From positions 26,724,068-26,788,067 of the forward strand of contig JAOANR010000014.1 in NCBI GenBank assembly GCA_030278955.1: a stretch of 64,000 bases of DNA, read 5' to 3'. Under the pieces are notes generated by a model. The model was not told the DNA's origin, ran no database searches, and saw nothing but the letters and a program-made list of their open reading frames with translations. This stretch comes from Hygrophila difformis (Eukaryota > Streptophyta > Magnoliopsida > Lamiales > Acanthaceae). The position numbers and the translations under genes are program-made. Shown here one piece after another: positions 1 to 12,060 of this stretch (within the stretch, counting starts at the first letter, position 1; the number at the start of each line of letters is the position of its first letter).

Positions 1-495
1 ATGTCTAGATGAGTATCATATAATTCACAGCCTAGAAAACTTGAGGCTCATTACTCACCTTGTCCTTTGTCTTGGTGAGATCCATGTCAGAATATATATT
101 CGTCCCCCCATGTGTTCAACCATTAGCACCACTTTCACAATAGTAGTTCCAACACCAAGTTTTACCCACTCTCCTATGTACCTCCTGTGGCAGTCAGCGT
201 TCTTCAGTTATGAATCGTCTGTACTTCTCCGTCGCCGCATCTATCTCAACCAACACTAAACAGCATCCCACCTTGGCAACAGCAACAACAAAGTAAATTT
301 GTATTCCTCCAAGCTCCCGACTAGAAACTGTTTGAACGTTACACCTGCAAAGCTGAAAATATAAAATCAATCAAAAGCAAACGATGTCAATATTACACCA
401 TCTCCTGTTCGGTCCAACTGATCCAGGCACCCCCTCTCCTTCACAATCACCTTCCACATATTCTTTGCCATTTACAGACCACCTTCAGTAAACAC

Positions 496-499
<4 letters not shown>
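1..499. other. Unassigned flank at the window edge
   Basis: No convincing gene is seen. The plus strand is pyrimidine-rich, as the LINE 3' untranslated regions here are, so this may be host flank or more of LINE-a beyond an internal A-tract. A 72-codon ORF at 41-259 has no recognisable features and I do not consider it a gene. Confidence 0.4.

Positions 500-533
<34 letters not shown>
500..533 (-). other. Poly(A) tract of LINE-a (T34 on the plus strand)
   Basis: An uninterrupted run of 34 T lies about 200 bases beyond the ORF2 stop in the LINE-a transcription direction. This is expected for a target-primed LINE 3' end. It could also be an internal A-tract if the element continues past the window start. 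Confidence 0.75.
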
Positions 534-536
<3 letters not shown>

Positions 537-729
537 GAGCAACCATCTTTATCCCACCATAACTACTTAATTATCGTTCACACCAAACAATCTCATCCTC
601 CGTACACAGATCTCAGGCCTCCTTCCCAGAGACAGAGGCTCTGTCAAATACACTTCTCTCAACAGTTTGCCCTGATACAACATTTTCCCAGCAAGCCTAT
701 CATTTAATCAATACTTTGTCCCCATCAGG

Positions 730-2082
730 TTATACCCATTTTTCAACTTTACTGCCTCCTTCAGCCCCCAACCTAGCCCACTGGTCTGCTAAATTGTTAC
801 GCTCTCTCAAAATATGTACCACTTTCACCTCCCCAGCAAAACTCATCACCACCAAAATTGGCCCCAACAGATCCCTGAATCGCCAAGGGAATTGATTTGG
901 TTCTTGCAACCATTTTACCATGTTATACGAATCGCATTCAAACACTAATCTACAAAGGGGAAATCCTTGATCCCGAACCAGTGCCACACACACCCGACTG
1001 ATTGCCGTAACCTCAGCCTCTGTCGAGTCAACCCAACCAATAAAGTCTGATAGTATAAAAATTACTTTTCCCCTGTCATCCCGAATAACCCCTCCAACTT
1101 CGGCCGGCCCTGGATTCCCAAGAGAAGACCCGTCCGTGTTTACTTTCCACCACCCTGTTGCCGGCCTTTCCCAAACAAGTCTGCAACTTGAGATTCTACT
1201 AGACTCTCCCCGATCCTGGGGAACACCAATAGGAAAACTCAGCAGTAGCCCCTCAGTATTCTCCACAGTTCCCTTGTTTAAAATTTGCCACCACCAGCAG
1301 GTCCTCCATTTAATGTCCAACACTGTCGAATTTAAATCCGCCCGTGTTCCTTTGAAAATCAATTCATTACGACATTTCCATATAGTCCACATAATGACCA
1401 ATCCCAATAAGGACCACAGTTGTCTCCTCCCGAGTTTCGGTTTGACATCCATCCACCATGCCAGTAAGTTATTCACTCTCCCTGGTAATACTAGCACTGT
1501 CCCAAAGAAAGAAGCCCCCTGGCGCCATAACGTGCTTGCGAACTCACACCTACACAGCAGATGGTCAGCCGACTCAGATTCCCTTTCACAAAATGGACAA
1601 AGGGCATTCGAAACACTAAGACAGCCTCTACCCACAAGTAACTCCTTTACCGGCAATGCATTACGCACTATCTTCCATGCCAACAATTTTACTTTCATCG
1701 GAGCATTTACTTTCCAAATTCTTAACCATAATTTCTGAACGTCAGGCTCACCCCCGTCACTTACTTTCCAGCAAGATCTGGACGTATAACAGGCCCCGCT
1801 ATCCTTAGACCAAATCACCCTATCCTTCCTGAATTTGTTTAGCCTAATTCTACCTAGCAAAGACCACAGTTGATTCCAACCCACCACCTCCCAATCAAAA
1901 AGTGGCCGCCACAATTCAATGTGCCACGTCCATTCAAAACCCTCCCACTTCCCAAACTCATCCACCCTGCCATCCTTATTACTTGCTAAAGCAAAGAGAC
2001 GAGGAAAGATGTCCCTTAGTGCCCGCCCTTCCACAACCCAAATATCATGCCAAAATCGAGTGTCCATCCCATCTCCAATCAA
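730..2082 (-). CDS. LINE-a ORF2 C-terminal open segment (zf-RVT and RNase H)
   Basis: The longest intact piece of LINE-a ORF2, 450 codons. Residues about 120-190 form a zf-RVT domain with a Cys/His cluster (CPFCERE and DHLLCRCEFA). Residues about 310-440 form an RNase H-like domain of the plant RVT_3 type, with NTDGSS for the first catalytic Asp, EAEVTAISR for the Glu and FECDS for the second Asp. In plant L1 elements this domain degrades the RNA strand of the hybrid. The first ATG here is only the first Met after an upstream frame break, so this is not an independent gene. Confidence 0.8.
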   Translation of the reverse strand: MIGDGMDTRFWHDIWVVEGRALRDIFPRLFALASNKDGRVDEFGKWEGFEWTWHIELWRPLFDWEVVGWNQLWSLLGRIRLNKFRKDRVIWSKDSGACYTSRSCWKVSDGGEPDVQKLWLRIWKVNAPMKVKLLAWKIVRNALPVKELLVGRGCLSVSNALCPFCERESESADHLLCRCEFASTLWRQGASFFGTVLVLPGRVNNLLAWWMDVKPKLGRRQLWSLLGLVIMWTIWKCRNELIFKGTRADLNSTVLDIKWRTCWWWQILNKGTVENTEGLLLSFPIGVPQDRGESSRISSCRLVWERPATGWWKVNTDGSSLGNPGPAEVGGVIRDDRGKVIFILSDFIGWVDSTEAEVTAISRVCVALVRDQGFPLCRLVFECDSYNMVKWLQEPNQFPWRFRDLLGPILVVMSFAGEVKVVHILRERNNLADQWARLGAEGGSKVEKWV

Positions 2083-4867
2083 AATTTTAAATCCACCCCC
2101 TATACCCTCTAATTCAGACTCCTTCTAGGCAGCACATATGCGCCCCCAAGGTGATCTAACCTGGACCGCTTAAGGTATTAAAGTCCCCTCATTCCTATAA
2201 TACTTAGCCTTTATCACTTCCTTCCACAGCGAATTCTCATTCCCAAACCTCCATTTCCATTTGAGAAGAAGTGCCTCATTCAACGTTTTTGTGTCCCAAA
2301 TACTCAATCCCCCCGCCTCCTTATGCATACATACCCTTTCCCAATTAATCGTGTGGATCCTCCTCATTCCCTCCCATTTGTTCCAAAAGAACCGCCTCTT
2401 CAACTTCTCCAACTGTTCTGCCACCCCTCTAGGTACCTTAAATACTGATAGGAAATATACCGGTAAGCTGCTTAAAACCGATCTAATTAGACTTAATCTG
2501 CCCGCTTGAGATAACAATCTCCCCTTCCACCCGGCTAATCTCTTTTCCACTTTATGTAGCACCGGCTGCCAAATCGCCATACTATTCAACCTCCCTCCAA
2601 TTGATTCACCCAGATACGGTAAAGGCCACTTCCCCACCCCACACCCCAATATGCTGGCCGCTTCCTCAACCATCCCCTCTGGACTATTGACACCATATAG
2701 GTAACTTTTCCTGTAGTTAATCTTCAACCCTGTAGCAAGGGTGAAACAACTCAAAATCCTCTTAATATTTATAACATGTGATAGCTCCAAAACAAAATAG
2801 TATCATCAGCATATTGTAAGTGAGTTATTGACGGCCCGTTCACCCCAGCCACTACACCATTCACCAATCCTAAATCCGCAACCTTTTTGAAAAAGCAGTT
2901 GGGGAGTTCTGCAACCAACACAAATAAGTACGGGGAAAGAGGGTCCCCTTGCCTCAACCCCTTCTCCAAATTGAAGAAATTAGTAGGGGATCCATTTACC
3001 ATCACTGCCGCCGTGGCCGACCCAATACATTTTCTTATCCAAGCAATCCACTTTTCACCGAAGCCCATTGCCTCCAACACTCCATATAACGCCTCCCATG
3101 ACACATTATCGTATGCCTTCGCAAAATCTAGTTTCACTACAAATCCGCTACTGCGCCTTATGCATCAAATGTATCACCTCCGCTGCCACAAGTACTCCGT
3201 TCAATATCTGTCTACCCTTGACAAAGGCCATCTGTGATTGCCCTACCAATCCCTCAATAACCCCTTGAAGCCTTATTGCCAACACTTTAGACACAATCTT
3301 GTATACACTCCCCACCAACGAAATAGGGCGATAATCACAAAAATCCCTCGGGCTCTCTACTTTTGGAATCAACACAATGAAAGAACCCCCCGCCTCCCTC
3401 GGCAATTTACACTCCGCAACTTCCGAAATACTTCCATTACGTCCTCCTTGACCAATACCCAGTACTTTTTAAAAAACTCTAGGTTAAAACCATCCGGACC
3501 GGGCGCCCGATTTCCATCACAATTCCACACCACTTGACGAATCTCCTCTTCACTGAATTCTCTTTCCAGCCACCTACTATTAGCCTCATCCAGCCTCGGC
3601 AATCCTACATTCTTGACCTGAAAAACTACCTCCTTCTCGTTCTTAAAGGCTGCCCTGAAAAACCCTAACGCCAGTTTTTTTTATCTCCCTTGGCTCATCC
3701 ACCACCACACCGTCCCTATGAATAGCGCCAATATGGTTCCTCCTCCTGTGCATAGACGTGACTGCATGAAAGTATCTCGTATTTTGATCACCTTCTTTGA
3801 TCCATCTCACCCTAGACTTTTGCGCCCACATTCTTTCCTCTGCTAGTAATAATTTCTTTACCTCCCGTTTTTTGTCCAGCCATGCACCCCTCACCGTCTC
3901 GTCCCAACTATCTCTTGCCAACCTGCCCTCAAGCTCTCCCATTTCTGCCATGATTTTTGTATCCGCCCCTTAAGATCAGCTGCCCCGTAACCCTCCCATT
4001 CCTTAATGCGATTTTTCAATGATCTTAGCCTGCCAAACAGTTTGCATTCCCGATACCCCCTACTGCCACTCCCCTCCGGATTCCACACAGAAGCAACCAA
4101 CTCCTTAAAGCCTTTTTCATTTACCCAGTAGTTGTAAAACCTAAAAGGTTTAGGTCCCCACACACTGTTTCCAAATTCCAGACTGACCGGGAAGTGATCC
4201 GATAAGACAGTATCACATCGCTTCTGAATTAAATCCCCTCTATAGCACAACCACCCCGGTGAAACTAAGAATCTATCCAACCTACTGAAAGCCCTTCCCC
4301 CTCTCCCTATCAAAGTGAAATTCCCCCCCTCCAATGGAAGATCTATTAGTCCCATCTGATCAACGAATAACTTGAAGTCCCTTATCGACTCTGCATCTTC
4401 ACTCACCCCTATCCTCTCACCTTCAGCCACTACTGCGTTAAAATCACCTTTCCAACACCACAAGTCCCCATCCCAGTGTCGTAATTAGTCACAAACTGAC
4501 TCCATAGCTCCGCCCTATCACTACGATTATTAGGAGCATGCACACAGATTATATTTACATTCCCTGCCAATCCTCTGATTTCCCCCTTTAACCACAAAAA
4601 ATGATGCCCTCTATCCACTACCCTGAGCGAACAGTTCCCGCTATCCCATATCATCAACAATCCACCTGCACTCCCTAACGCCGGTTGATAGCAAAAATCA
4701 CAACCATTAGAGCCCTATATCCTCGCCACTAACCTACCCTCTATTTCCCTCATTATCGTTTCCTGCAGACATAACAATGTCGGTCGCATCTTTTTACAAA
4801 GCCTCGTAACCGCCCTCCTCCTCACCCCACCATTGAGACCCCTTAAGTTACATGTAATGATTCGCAT
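730..4867 (-). pseudogene. LINE-a ORF2: endonuclease / reverse transcriptase / RNase H, broken
   Basis: ORF2 of a plant L1 element, which nicks target DNA and reverse-transcribes its RNA there. The start is the ATG at 4867, matching the ORF2 start of LINE-b (MRI-TCNLRGLNGG). The endonuclease segment shows GDFNA, SRLDRF and SDHFPV. The reverse transcriptase segment shows GNRAPGPDGF, the FVKGRQI block, motif A with LDFAKAYD and an intact YADD box in HLQYADDTILF. A zf-RVT domain and RNase H follow. The frame is broken by at least one nonsense codon (TAG where LINE-b has TGG, between the start and 4660) and several frameshifts, leaving open pieces at 3891-4463, 3643-3951, 3369-3602, 3148-3405, 2769-3137 and 2170-2790. 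The ORF1 stop lies about 36 bases upstream. Not functional as it stands. Confidence 0.88.
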
Positions 4868-4903
4868 CCTAACTTTACCCCCCAAAGACCACCTATTCTG
4901 ATT

Positions 4904-6145
4904 TTACCTACCCAGCACCTCCTCCCTTACCATAGCCACCACCGCCCCCTTCCCCTTCAACCAACCCAGACCCATCATCTCCGCCATTTCCATGACTGCA
5001 TCCACCTCCGAAAAATCTAACAGTTTCATCCCTTCCTTGGTCCTTACAATAGTGAATTCCAAAGCAACAAATTCGTCACCCTTACCCTCTACTTTCTTAA
5101 TGCTATACATACCCGCACTGCCGCCTTTTTTACCCCCCCCTACAACCTCTGTCTCGGCATCTTCTCCTCAATTTTTTCCTTCCTATCATAACTTTCCCCA
5201 TGGCCTCTTCCACCTGCTTAATAGCTCCCATCGACTGCTGGCCTACTTCATCCATCAATTCAGAGATGCCTTCGACATTCTGAGCATCCACTTGCTCCCT
5301 TTCATCAATGAGCCCTATCACCCCACTATGCTCCGCCCCTTCAATTTGTCTCTCTACACTACACCCGCCGACCCTCATACAATCTGATACCTGAGTACAC
5401 TCCACAATTGTTTCCTCAATTTGAGCTTGCGGACACTCCCCCAACTCCCACCCTAGCTTCCTTCCCTTATCGCCCTCTTCTCTCTCTAAAGCGGCATTTC
5501 CTACACCCTTAATAGGCCCACTGTCTACATTAAGTAATTGAAAGCCTTCACTGGGCTCATTAGCCCATTCATTCCCATATTCCATATTATTCTTAGACCT
5601 ATTATTACTGGGCCGCAGGCCCAACCCATTCTGATTCCCCTTTGTACTAACCCTCTTGCTCCCCAGCCCACTAGTGTTATGCCCTTGTATTCCCGAAGAA
5701 TTCACCACCCCAGCCGCACTTCCATCATTACTGTCCATATTGCATGCTTATTTAATTACCCCTACATGCGCCGCCTCCTCATGAGTATAATCCATATCCC
5801 CATGCAACCTTCCCAATTCTAGAGACGCCCGTTGCACATTATCCCCTGTCTTGGTCCTGGACCCCTCAACCTGCGTCTTCTCCGGCGTCCCACCACCCCT
5901 GTCTGAGTCTTCCTGCCTTGATTCCGACTCGTCGGCGACCCTCTCCCCTCCTGAGTGATCTTCTTCCACCACCGTTTCACCAATGCAAGCCGCTATTCTT
6001 ATTTCTACTACATGCCCACTAACCTGTACCATTGCCTTTGATGGAACAGTTGCCCCTTCACTTAAAGCCACTAAAACCCTAGCTCTATCCAACTCTTTTT
6101 CTCCCGTGTCTCCTTATCCAAGCTGATAACTTCGCCCCATCTATG
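4904..6145 (-). pseudogene. LINE-a ORF1, C-terminal half, cut by element C
   Basis: C-terminal half of the LINE-a RNA-binding ORF1. Three open stretches are seen (5748-6092, 5130-5738, 4904-5110) separated by frame breaks. The last matches the C-terminus of LINE-b ORF1, sharing LEFT-VRTKEG and a following leucine-rich helix. The stretch at 6092 aligns with the LINE-b segment DRAKLLVALDD. Reading upstream, the frame runs into the CTATG duplication and resumes at 48029, where the N-terminal half lies. The middle is acidic and low in complexity, as in LINE-b. Confidence 0.8.
6141..6145. repeat. Target-site duplication of element C (left copy, CTATG)
   Basis: CTATG directly precedes the TG start of the 5' LTR and recurs at 48029-48033 directly after the CA end of the 3' LTR. 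Both copies lie in LINE-a ORF1, and the frame aligns across them. Confidence 0.92.
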
Positions 6146-6478
6146 TGATAATGGCCAAAATTGTCCATTATTCCCAATCAATTTCCGTGTTTGAGACGGA
6201 CATTTTGATCGTATTCCCATCTTATTTCAATAAGAAAGCAGTTGAATTCGACAGATTGATGCAAGTTTGTAAGAATAATAAGCTGGTAATGAAGGACACA
6301 AAAATATGCAATTTTAATTGGATTTGTGTTGGAAAAATCCAAAAACATGAAAAAAGGAAAAAGAAAAGAAAAAGGAATGAAAAGATGGGCAAAAGAATAA
6401 AATAGCCCACAAAAATAAAAAAGATGGGAAAAGAATGAAAATCCCACAAATCGAAATTTTGGTTAAGTGTTGAAGATC

Positions 6479-6887
6479 ATTCGGTCTATACGCAATTCGA
6501 CCTAAACCGAATTGCTTATTAGACCGAATTGATGAAGAGAAGAAGAAAAAGAGAAGTGTTGAAGAAGAAAAGAGCAACCAATTCGGTCTGTGGTAATTCG
6601 GTCTATATCGAATCGACCCCTAGACCGAATTGCACCTTGGAAAGAAGAAGACCCTGAGCAGAAAGGAAAAGAAGGAGTTCGATCTATGCAATTCGGTCTA
6701 GGCCGAATTGATTGCATAGATCGAATTGCCTCAAAGCAAGGAAGCCAAACAGGAGCCATCATCAATTCGACAAGGCCAATTCGGTCTACCCATAGACCGA
6801 ATCACCACATTTCATGCTCAAGATCAAGGAGGAAGACCTCATGTCACCAATTCGGTCTAAACCGAACTACTTGAGGAGACCGAACCA
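6479..6887. repeat. Palindrome cluster I (U3 of 5' LTR of C)
   Basis: About five degenerate units built on AATTCGGTCTAGACCGAATT. Each unit is a forward half-site (AATTCGGTCT), a short spacer, a full palindrome, a spacer, and a reverse half-site (AGACCGAATT), so the whole 50-65-bp unit is itself roughly symmetric. The cluster ends about 85 bases before the TATA box, as an enhancer array might. The 3' LTR copy (43477-43868) keeps the motifs in better condition. Confidence 0.85.
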
Positions 6888-6970
6888 CATTCGAAATTGC
6901 AGCTTTGAGCACGTGAGAAATGCATGGCACTGTGGATGGGCCCTGATGGGCCTAGGGTTTCGAGATGAAG

Positions 6971-6978
6971 TATAAAAG
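6971..6978 (+). promoter_or_regulatory. TATA box of the element C LTR promoter
   Basis: TATAAAAG in both LTRs (6971 and 43953), preceded by two TGGGCC-type motifs and the palindrome cluster. It is followed by A-rich sequence suited to initiation about 30 bases on. It marks the U3/R boundary by inference; no transcript data are available. Confidence 0.7.
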
Positions 6979-7861
6979 CTGACATTCCTCAATACAAGAA
7001 AAGATCCGAATCCGAACACTTGGACATTTGCTGGGAAACAAAAAGGAGTAGAAGGTTCTCCACCCCTTAAGAGTTAGGTAGGTAGTTTAGTTGGTTAATT
7101 TATTTTTTATGCTTGTAGTGTAGTTTTAATGCTTTTAATCTCAGTTTATTTTCATTAGAAGCTTGTTACTACCCTTAGTGTAGCCATTACCATAAACTTT
7201 AAATGCTTTGTAGTTAGAATGAACCCTACCTTCAAGCTAATGATGGTTTTAGGGTTATTTATTGCTTTCAAGTGTCAATACAAGAAAGAATCCAAAAATG
7301 GGTTTTCATTTCAAGTGTTTGGCATTTATTTAATGCTTTCCTTAGCAATAAATGTTAGAATGTTTGTTTGTTTCAACTAGGTTACATTTATTATGTCCTA
7401 GTTGACTTACATTCTCAATAAATGCATGTTTAGTGGGTTTTTGGCTTGTTTTCACACCTTAGTGATTCAAATAAGTGTTCTTAGGTTTTAGACGATTTTA
7501 GACTTGTTAGAATTTATTTCCATGTTATTCAGTTGCTGTTTTAGTCTCTTTATGTTAGCTTATTGTTGCCTTAGATAATTTAGGTGTTCTTGTTTTTATG
7601 CATGTGTTCTTATTACTTATTAGATGTTTAGGTCTTTGATATTTGATTGCTTGTTTGTAGTATTAAGGTTTGTTTCATGCCAATACCTGCTAGCCACGTA
7701 ACCTACTATGCCTATTTTCCTTAAAACACTCATTAGTGTGGCTGTGAGGTGACATTGATGTGAAATGAAGGATTTGGAAATCTTATCCATCATAAAACAC
7801 ACAATGTAAACCGAACCTGCACTCATGAGTTCAAAATATCTTTTATGAGAGAAAAGACATG

Positions 7862-8444
7862 CAATTCGATTTGAGGCAATTCGGTCTAAACCCAATTGCC
7901 CATGAGAATGGAACTGCATGGCAAAAATTTTGTTGAATGCCTTTTCTAAGAATTTATATGCAATTCGATCTAGGCAATTCGGTTTAAACCGAATTGCCCC
8001 GAATTGCCCATGAGACCGAATTGCATAGCAAAAATTATTCTCATATGGTGCACAAGCAATTCGGTCTATGCGAATTCGGTTTAGACCGAATCCCTCCTAT
8101 AGATCGAATTGATCTTGTACACCATATTGTATGCATTCCATCCCTTCATGTCTTAGTTTATTTTTATGTCTTACCAATTCGAATTGTCCAAATTCAGTCT
8201 AGTCCGAATTCAATTGGCTATTCGAATTACCCTCTTTTTGGGGTAAATACCTTAGCCAAATTTGAGCGAAGTAATGACTTCATCAATTCGAATTGTCCAA
8301 TTCGGTTTAGACTGAATTGCTTTGATAATTCGAATTAGAGGATGCTGCATGACTTTACAAGGATTAATTGGGTACGGTGTTATTCCATACCTCATGCATC
8401 ATCAATTCGGTCTAATTTGCATTTTGCCCAATAGGCCGAATTGC
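7862..8444. repeat. Palindrome cluster II (downstream of the LTR promoter)
   Basis: Further units of the AATTCGGTCTAGACCGAATT family, about six, again arranged as half-site, full palindrome, opposite half-site. Some half-sites have the variant AATTCGAATT. They lie about 900-1,450 bases after the TATA box, so they would be part of the transcript and could fold into stable hairpins. The 5' LTR has roughly 90 bases more here than the 3' LTR, which reads as a duplicated unit. Confidence 0.8.
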
Positions 8445-8682
8445 TTTCTTCCTTCTATTTTTAAAACTCCAAAAATATTTTATTTCTTGAGTTGTGTAAG
8501 TTGCATGGGTGTATGGGCTCAGGCCCACTACATCTAATTTTATCCATTACACATCTCAAACCGTTAGTGTCTTTATTGTTGTGTGATTAACACTCACACA
8601 ATACCAAAAACTTTTTGTTAATTTAATCTTTTCTGTTTATTGTGTGTATGAATGGGTAATAAGAAATACTACAGACCAATGT

Positions 8683-8820
8683 TGGCGAAAAGGTCCCTTC
8701 ACCGGGATAACGATTAGCTCGTCTTCTGTGTATTAATTATTACTTGTTATTTTGCATGGTCTGATTAGTGGTTGGTGGAAGCTACGGCGAAAAGGTATCT
8801 TCATAGAGATAACGATTAGT
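8683..8820. repeat. Short direct repeat in the LTR of C
   Basis: Two copies of a motif GGCGAAAAGGT followed about 14 bases later by GATAACGATTAG, roughly 100 bases apart. Both are present in the 3' LTR. No function is recognised. Confidence 0.6.
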
Positions 8821-10385
8821 CACTCAGCCAACTCCTAATTAGATACAGTTTTCTTTTCTTTACCTTAATTTCAAACCTGAATCTAGAGTTGTAGTAATGA
8901 TAGATGATATATGCCAATGTCATCTAGTAATTATTACAGTAATAGAACATGAGGGTTCTCATCCAGATTCACAGATAGTGAAGTCTAAGATAACGGCGGC
9001 AACCGTTGTTTAAGATCATCTGCTGTCTAAAATCATCTCGCCTTAATAATTAGGTTAACTGGACCACAGATAACTGCAATCCAATTAACCCTAATCATTT
9101 TGTCATCTCTTCGGCCATTTTCTTCTTATCTCAGGCTAATTCATCTTCGTGTATCAAATTCTGTCCAACCCCACCATATATTTTGGGGTATTTTATTTTA
9201 CTTTCTCATATACATTAATGCATGATATTATTATGTAGATGTTGTGGTGATTATTATTTTGGGGATCCTTCTCCTTGGATATAGAAGTCTTGATTTAAAT
9301 CAGATGTTGCATAATAAATTTCCAACAAAAATTCCTTTATAAAATCCGGATCTAAGTAAGGGATAATTTCACAGTTATGACTAATTCATCTTCTATTGGG
9401 GGTTGATTTTGAGAACTTAGAAGCAGAGTCAGCGATTAGGTCTCTCCTAGACTGAAAGGATATGTGTTTTAATTGAGAGTTTAGTACCTGTTTAGGGAAT
9501 GATTTTCAAATATCTATTTGTTTCTCAAAATTACTGTGTGTTGGAAATCTTTTATTAAGTATTGCATCGAATCAGTGTCCACTTGGATTCGGATGAGATG
9601 TGATAAATAATATTGGAGGAACAACATATAGGCCTTGGTTAATTTTTAAGGTAGGGTTGAGTATTCTTTCAACTACTATCTTCCCCCGCCAAAGCCTAAA
9701 ATTGAGTCTCGAGTGGGTACATTCGGAATAGATCTTCATAGGTCTGTTCCATTCATGTTTGTATCTCATACCTAACCAGATGTTATAAGCCCTGTGGCTT
9801 ACTGATATTTGGGAAGTTCTAAATCTGCATCTGGTCATCAAGACCAGGGGCTCTTTTATACTAACGGAATGTGATGATCTTTTAAGACTTCCGAGTGATA
9901 GGTTTTAAATGCTTTCTTTACTGCTTTCTTTATCGTTTTCTTTAAAACGCTTTCATAGAGGTCACTCGGAAGAATTAGAGGTTGGCCGCCGGTTGAAAGG
10001 TTTAAGAGTTATGGATTAGTTCGGGGTTAAATTTGGACTTTGGGTGTGACAAGGGGGATGACAGGAGTACTTGGCTTATCAACTAATGATATGTTAGGTG
10101 TTGCTTGTCCACCACATATGACTAACATACTCTTGCAAGGCATTGCAAGGGGAGTTATTAATCTGTGGTATCTTAGAAATTGAGGTCTTAAGAGCATGTA
10201 CATTCTGACTGTAAGTACCTGTCTGTCAAAGGGAATATAGTCCAGAAAGCATGAGAGTTAGCTGACTGATGAATTATCCCAACCAAAGATTCGTGTAATC
10301 AAAATGGAAGTTTAATTGTGTTTCATCTGAATCTTGTCCAAACTTTATTATTTCCACCCCGTCCCTTCTGTCACATTTTTAATCT

Positions 10386-10390
10386 GCTTT
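10386..10390. repeat. Target-site duplication of element A (left copy, GCTTT)
   Basis: GCTTT precedes element A and recurs at 17796-17800. The unoccupied site is preserved at 47262-47266 in the 3' LTR of C, where it is present once. Confidence 0.93.
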
Positions 10391-10956
10391 TGTAATACCC
10401 GAGAATTTTCCAACATAAAATAAATACAATAAATAAAATAAATAAATAAATAAATAAATATAATAAACATGATAAAGGGATAAAGAATCATAAAAGATGA
10501 GAAATGAAATTTAAATTAAAAAGGAATCAAAGTTCCGAGAACCCGGGAATCCGAAGGCAATTTAATTGAATAAATAGTTACACGGGGACCCGACACCGAT
10601 AGACTCAATAACTCGAGTCCAAATATAAATTTAGGTTCGAATAAAATTAAGATAGGAAATCGGAGCCCGAAGATAGCCCGGAAATCGGAATTCGGAAGCG
10701 TAGAGGGATAGAAGTCCGAAAGAGAGGAGGAAAAGCACGACGGATTGCACGACCCGGCCCAGACCGAAGTCCAGGCCAAGATGGCGCGGTGTCCGCGCGC
10801 TCTTTAAGGGTTTCCCGCGCCAAGAGCGCGCCACTTGGCAGAGACGGCCGTTCCGCGATTTTCTCGCCCGATTCCGGATTTTTCGACTTTCGGTTGAACG
10901 TTTCTCGACTCAAGACCCTTAGGGTCAGATTTTGGACGCCGTAGGTCTTAGTTATC

Positions 10957-10964
10957 TATAAATA
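10957..10964 (+). promoter_or_regulatory. TATA box of the element A LTR promoter
   Basis: TATAAATA, also at 15698-15705 in the 3' LTR, followed by AAACCCTC and a leader rich in AAACCCTA-like motifs. Position about 570 bases into the LTR fits a U3/R boundary. Confidence 0.7.
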
Positions 10965-11455
10965 AACCCTCTTGGAAGCCCCAAACTCCTTACGAAACCC
11001 TACGAAATCTCTCTATACGTCGAAACCCTAATCCCGGAGTCGTCGGAGGCAAAACACCGAGAGGAGGGACTGACTTGGACGAAATTGGGGTCTTCTATCG
11101 CCTTGGTAAGATCCGATCTATTCCTCTATACATTCTTGATTCGAAAACGAAGCCTAACCTCATCCTTTTTCTATTCTAAAACCCCGATCCGGATCGAGAG
11201 CGAAGAACCCGACAAACGGAGAGGATAAACGGAGGACTGGAAGCCACGTCTCCGAATCGACGATCCCGGACGCTCAACAATCTGTAAGTTAACGTTTACT
11301 TTGGTTTTGGGTTGTTAAAAGATTCGAACATATAGATCTAATGGAACCCTACCTAAAATCTGTCTACACCGGCGCAGCGCTTTTATTGAATTTATTCGGA
11401 CCCCTTAAACGTTCAAACGAGAAAACTTAAAACACAAAAAACATTCCTAAGACAC

Positions 11456-12060
11456 TGATCTAGCTCTTGTAAAAATTTCATAATTTTTCATCATGTTTCG
11501 ATATCCGAAAACGATCGTAAACGAGCCTGCTTTAGATTTAGATTTTGAAACGATGATAGATTCTTTATTCGAACTTGTTGGTTATTTCTACCTTAGATCT
11601 AGACCGATGTAGGCTTGGCGTTGAACATAAGAGTTGTAGATCTATACGTTATGAATACCTCCGTAAAATTTCAGAATTTTTCGTGATGATTTGATATAAG
11701 AAATCCACCCCAAACCGAACTGGTTTAAAATCGGATCTTGAAAACTGGTCAGAACATAGATTCGAACTTGCTGACGTTTTTGACTAGGGTTCTAGGCCGA
11801 ATTAGATCTTTAGCCGAACATGAAAGTTGTAGATAATTGTCTTAAGATGATCTCTGTAAAATTTCATCAAATTTAGAGTTCATTTGCTATGGTAGATCTC
11901 GAAACTGCTGTGTGAAAACGCGGACAGATTTTTGATCTGACGAAAATTGACGTTGTTGACCTGTTTCGGTATCTTGGATCGAAAAAGTTAAAACACGAAA
12001 GTTGTAGATCTCGACGTTTTGGAGTCATTCGTGAAATTTCGGAATTTTTGAAATTAAATC
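11456..12060 (+). repeat. Degenerate ~170-195-bp tandem repeats in the LTR of A
   Basis: Four units anchored by a motif like GAAAGTTGTAGAT with GTAAAATTTCA about 30 bases later. Anchors are near 11467, 11634, 11827 and 12002. Between anchors the units are strongly diverged. LTRs B and D carry the same theme. Confidence 0.6.

Larger units (their letters stand above)
500..6145 (-). mobile_element. LINE-a, L1-type retrotransposon, 3' segment
   Basis: This is the 3' part of a plant L1-clade LINE read on the minus strand: the end of ORF1, all of ORF2, a short 3' UTR and a 34-A tract. The element continues at 48029-48957, beyond the Athila-type element C, which inserted into ORF1 and duplicated CTATG. 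ORF2 has the plant L1 order of endonuclease, reverse transcriptase, zf-RVT and RNase H. The frame is broken repeatedly, so it is a dead copy. I could not find its own target-site duplication, so the 3' boundary is provisional. Confidence 0.88.
6146..10390 (+). repeat. 5' LTR of element C, first part
   Basis: Direct repeat of 43146-47265. With its continuation at 17796-18514 it makes an LTR of about 4,959 bp, against 4,883 bp for the 3' copy. Contents in order: an A/G-rich segment, palindrome cluster I, TATA box, leader, palindrome cluster II, and a long AT-rich 3' half. The two LTRs differ by scattered substitutions and by copy-number changes in the palindrome clusters. Small ORFs on either strand are shared passively by both LTRs and look non-coding. 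Confidence 0.92.

Noticed and set aside
500..533. T34 run as an RNA polymerase III terminator or microsatellite
   Set aside because: It lies at the 3' end of a LINE read on the minus strand, where a poly(A) tail is expected.
1136..1738. Plus-strand ORF of 200 codons, and similar ones at 56-61 kb (for example 60415-60846)
   Set aside because: They are antisense shadows of LINE ORF1 and ORF2, which show clear protein motifs on the minus strand.
6178..6577. Overlapping Phe-rich minus-strand ORFs (75-89 codons), also near 43130-43495
   Set aside because: Reverse reading of an A/G-rich LTR segment shared by both LTRs; no start context or family motif.
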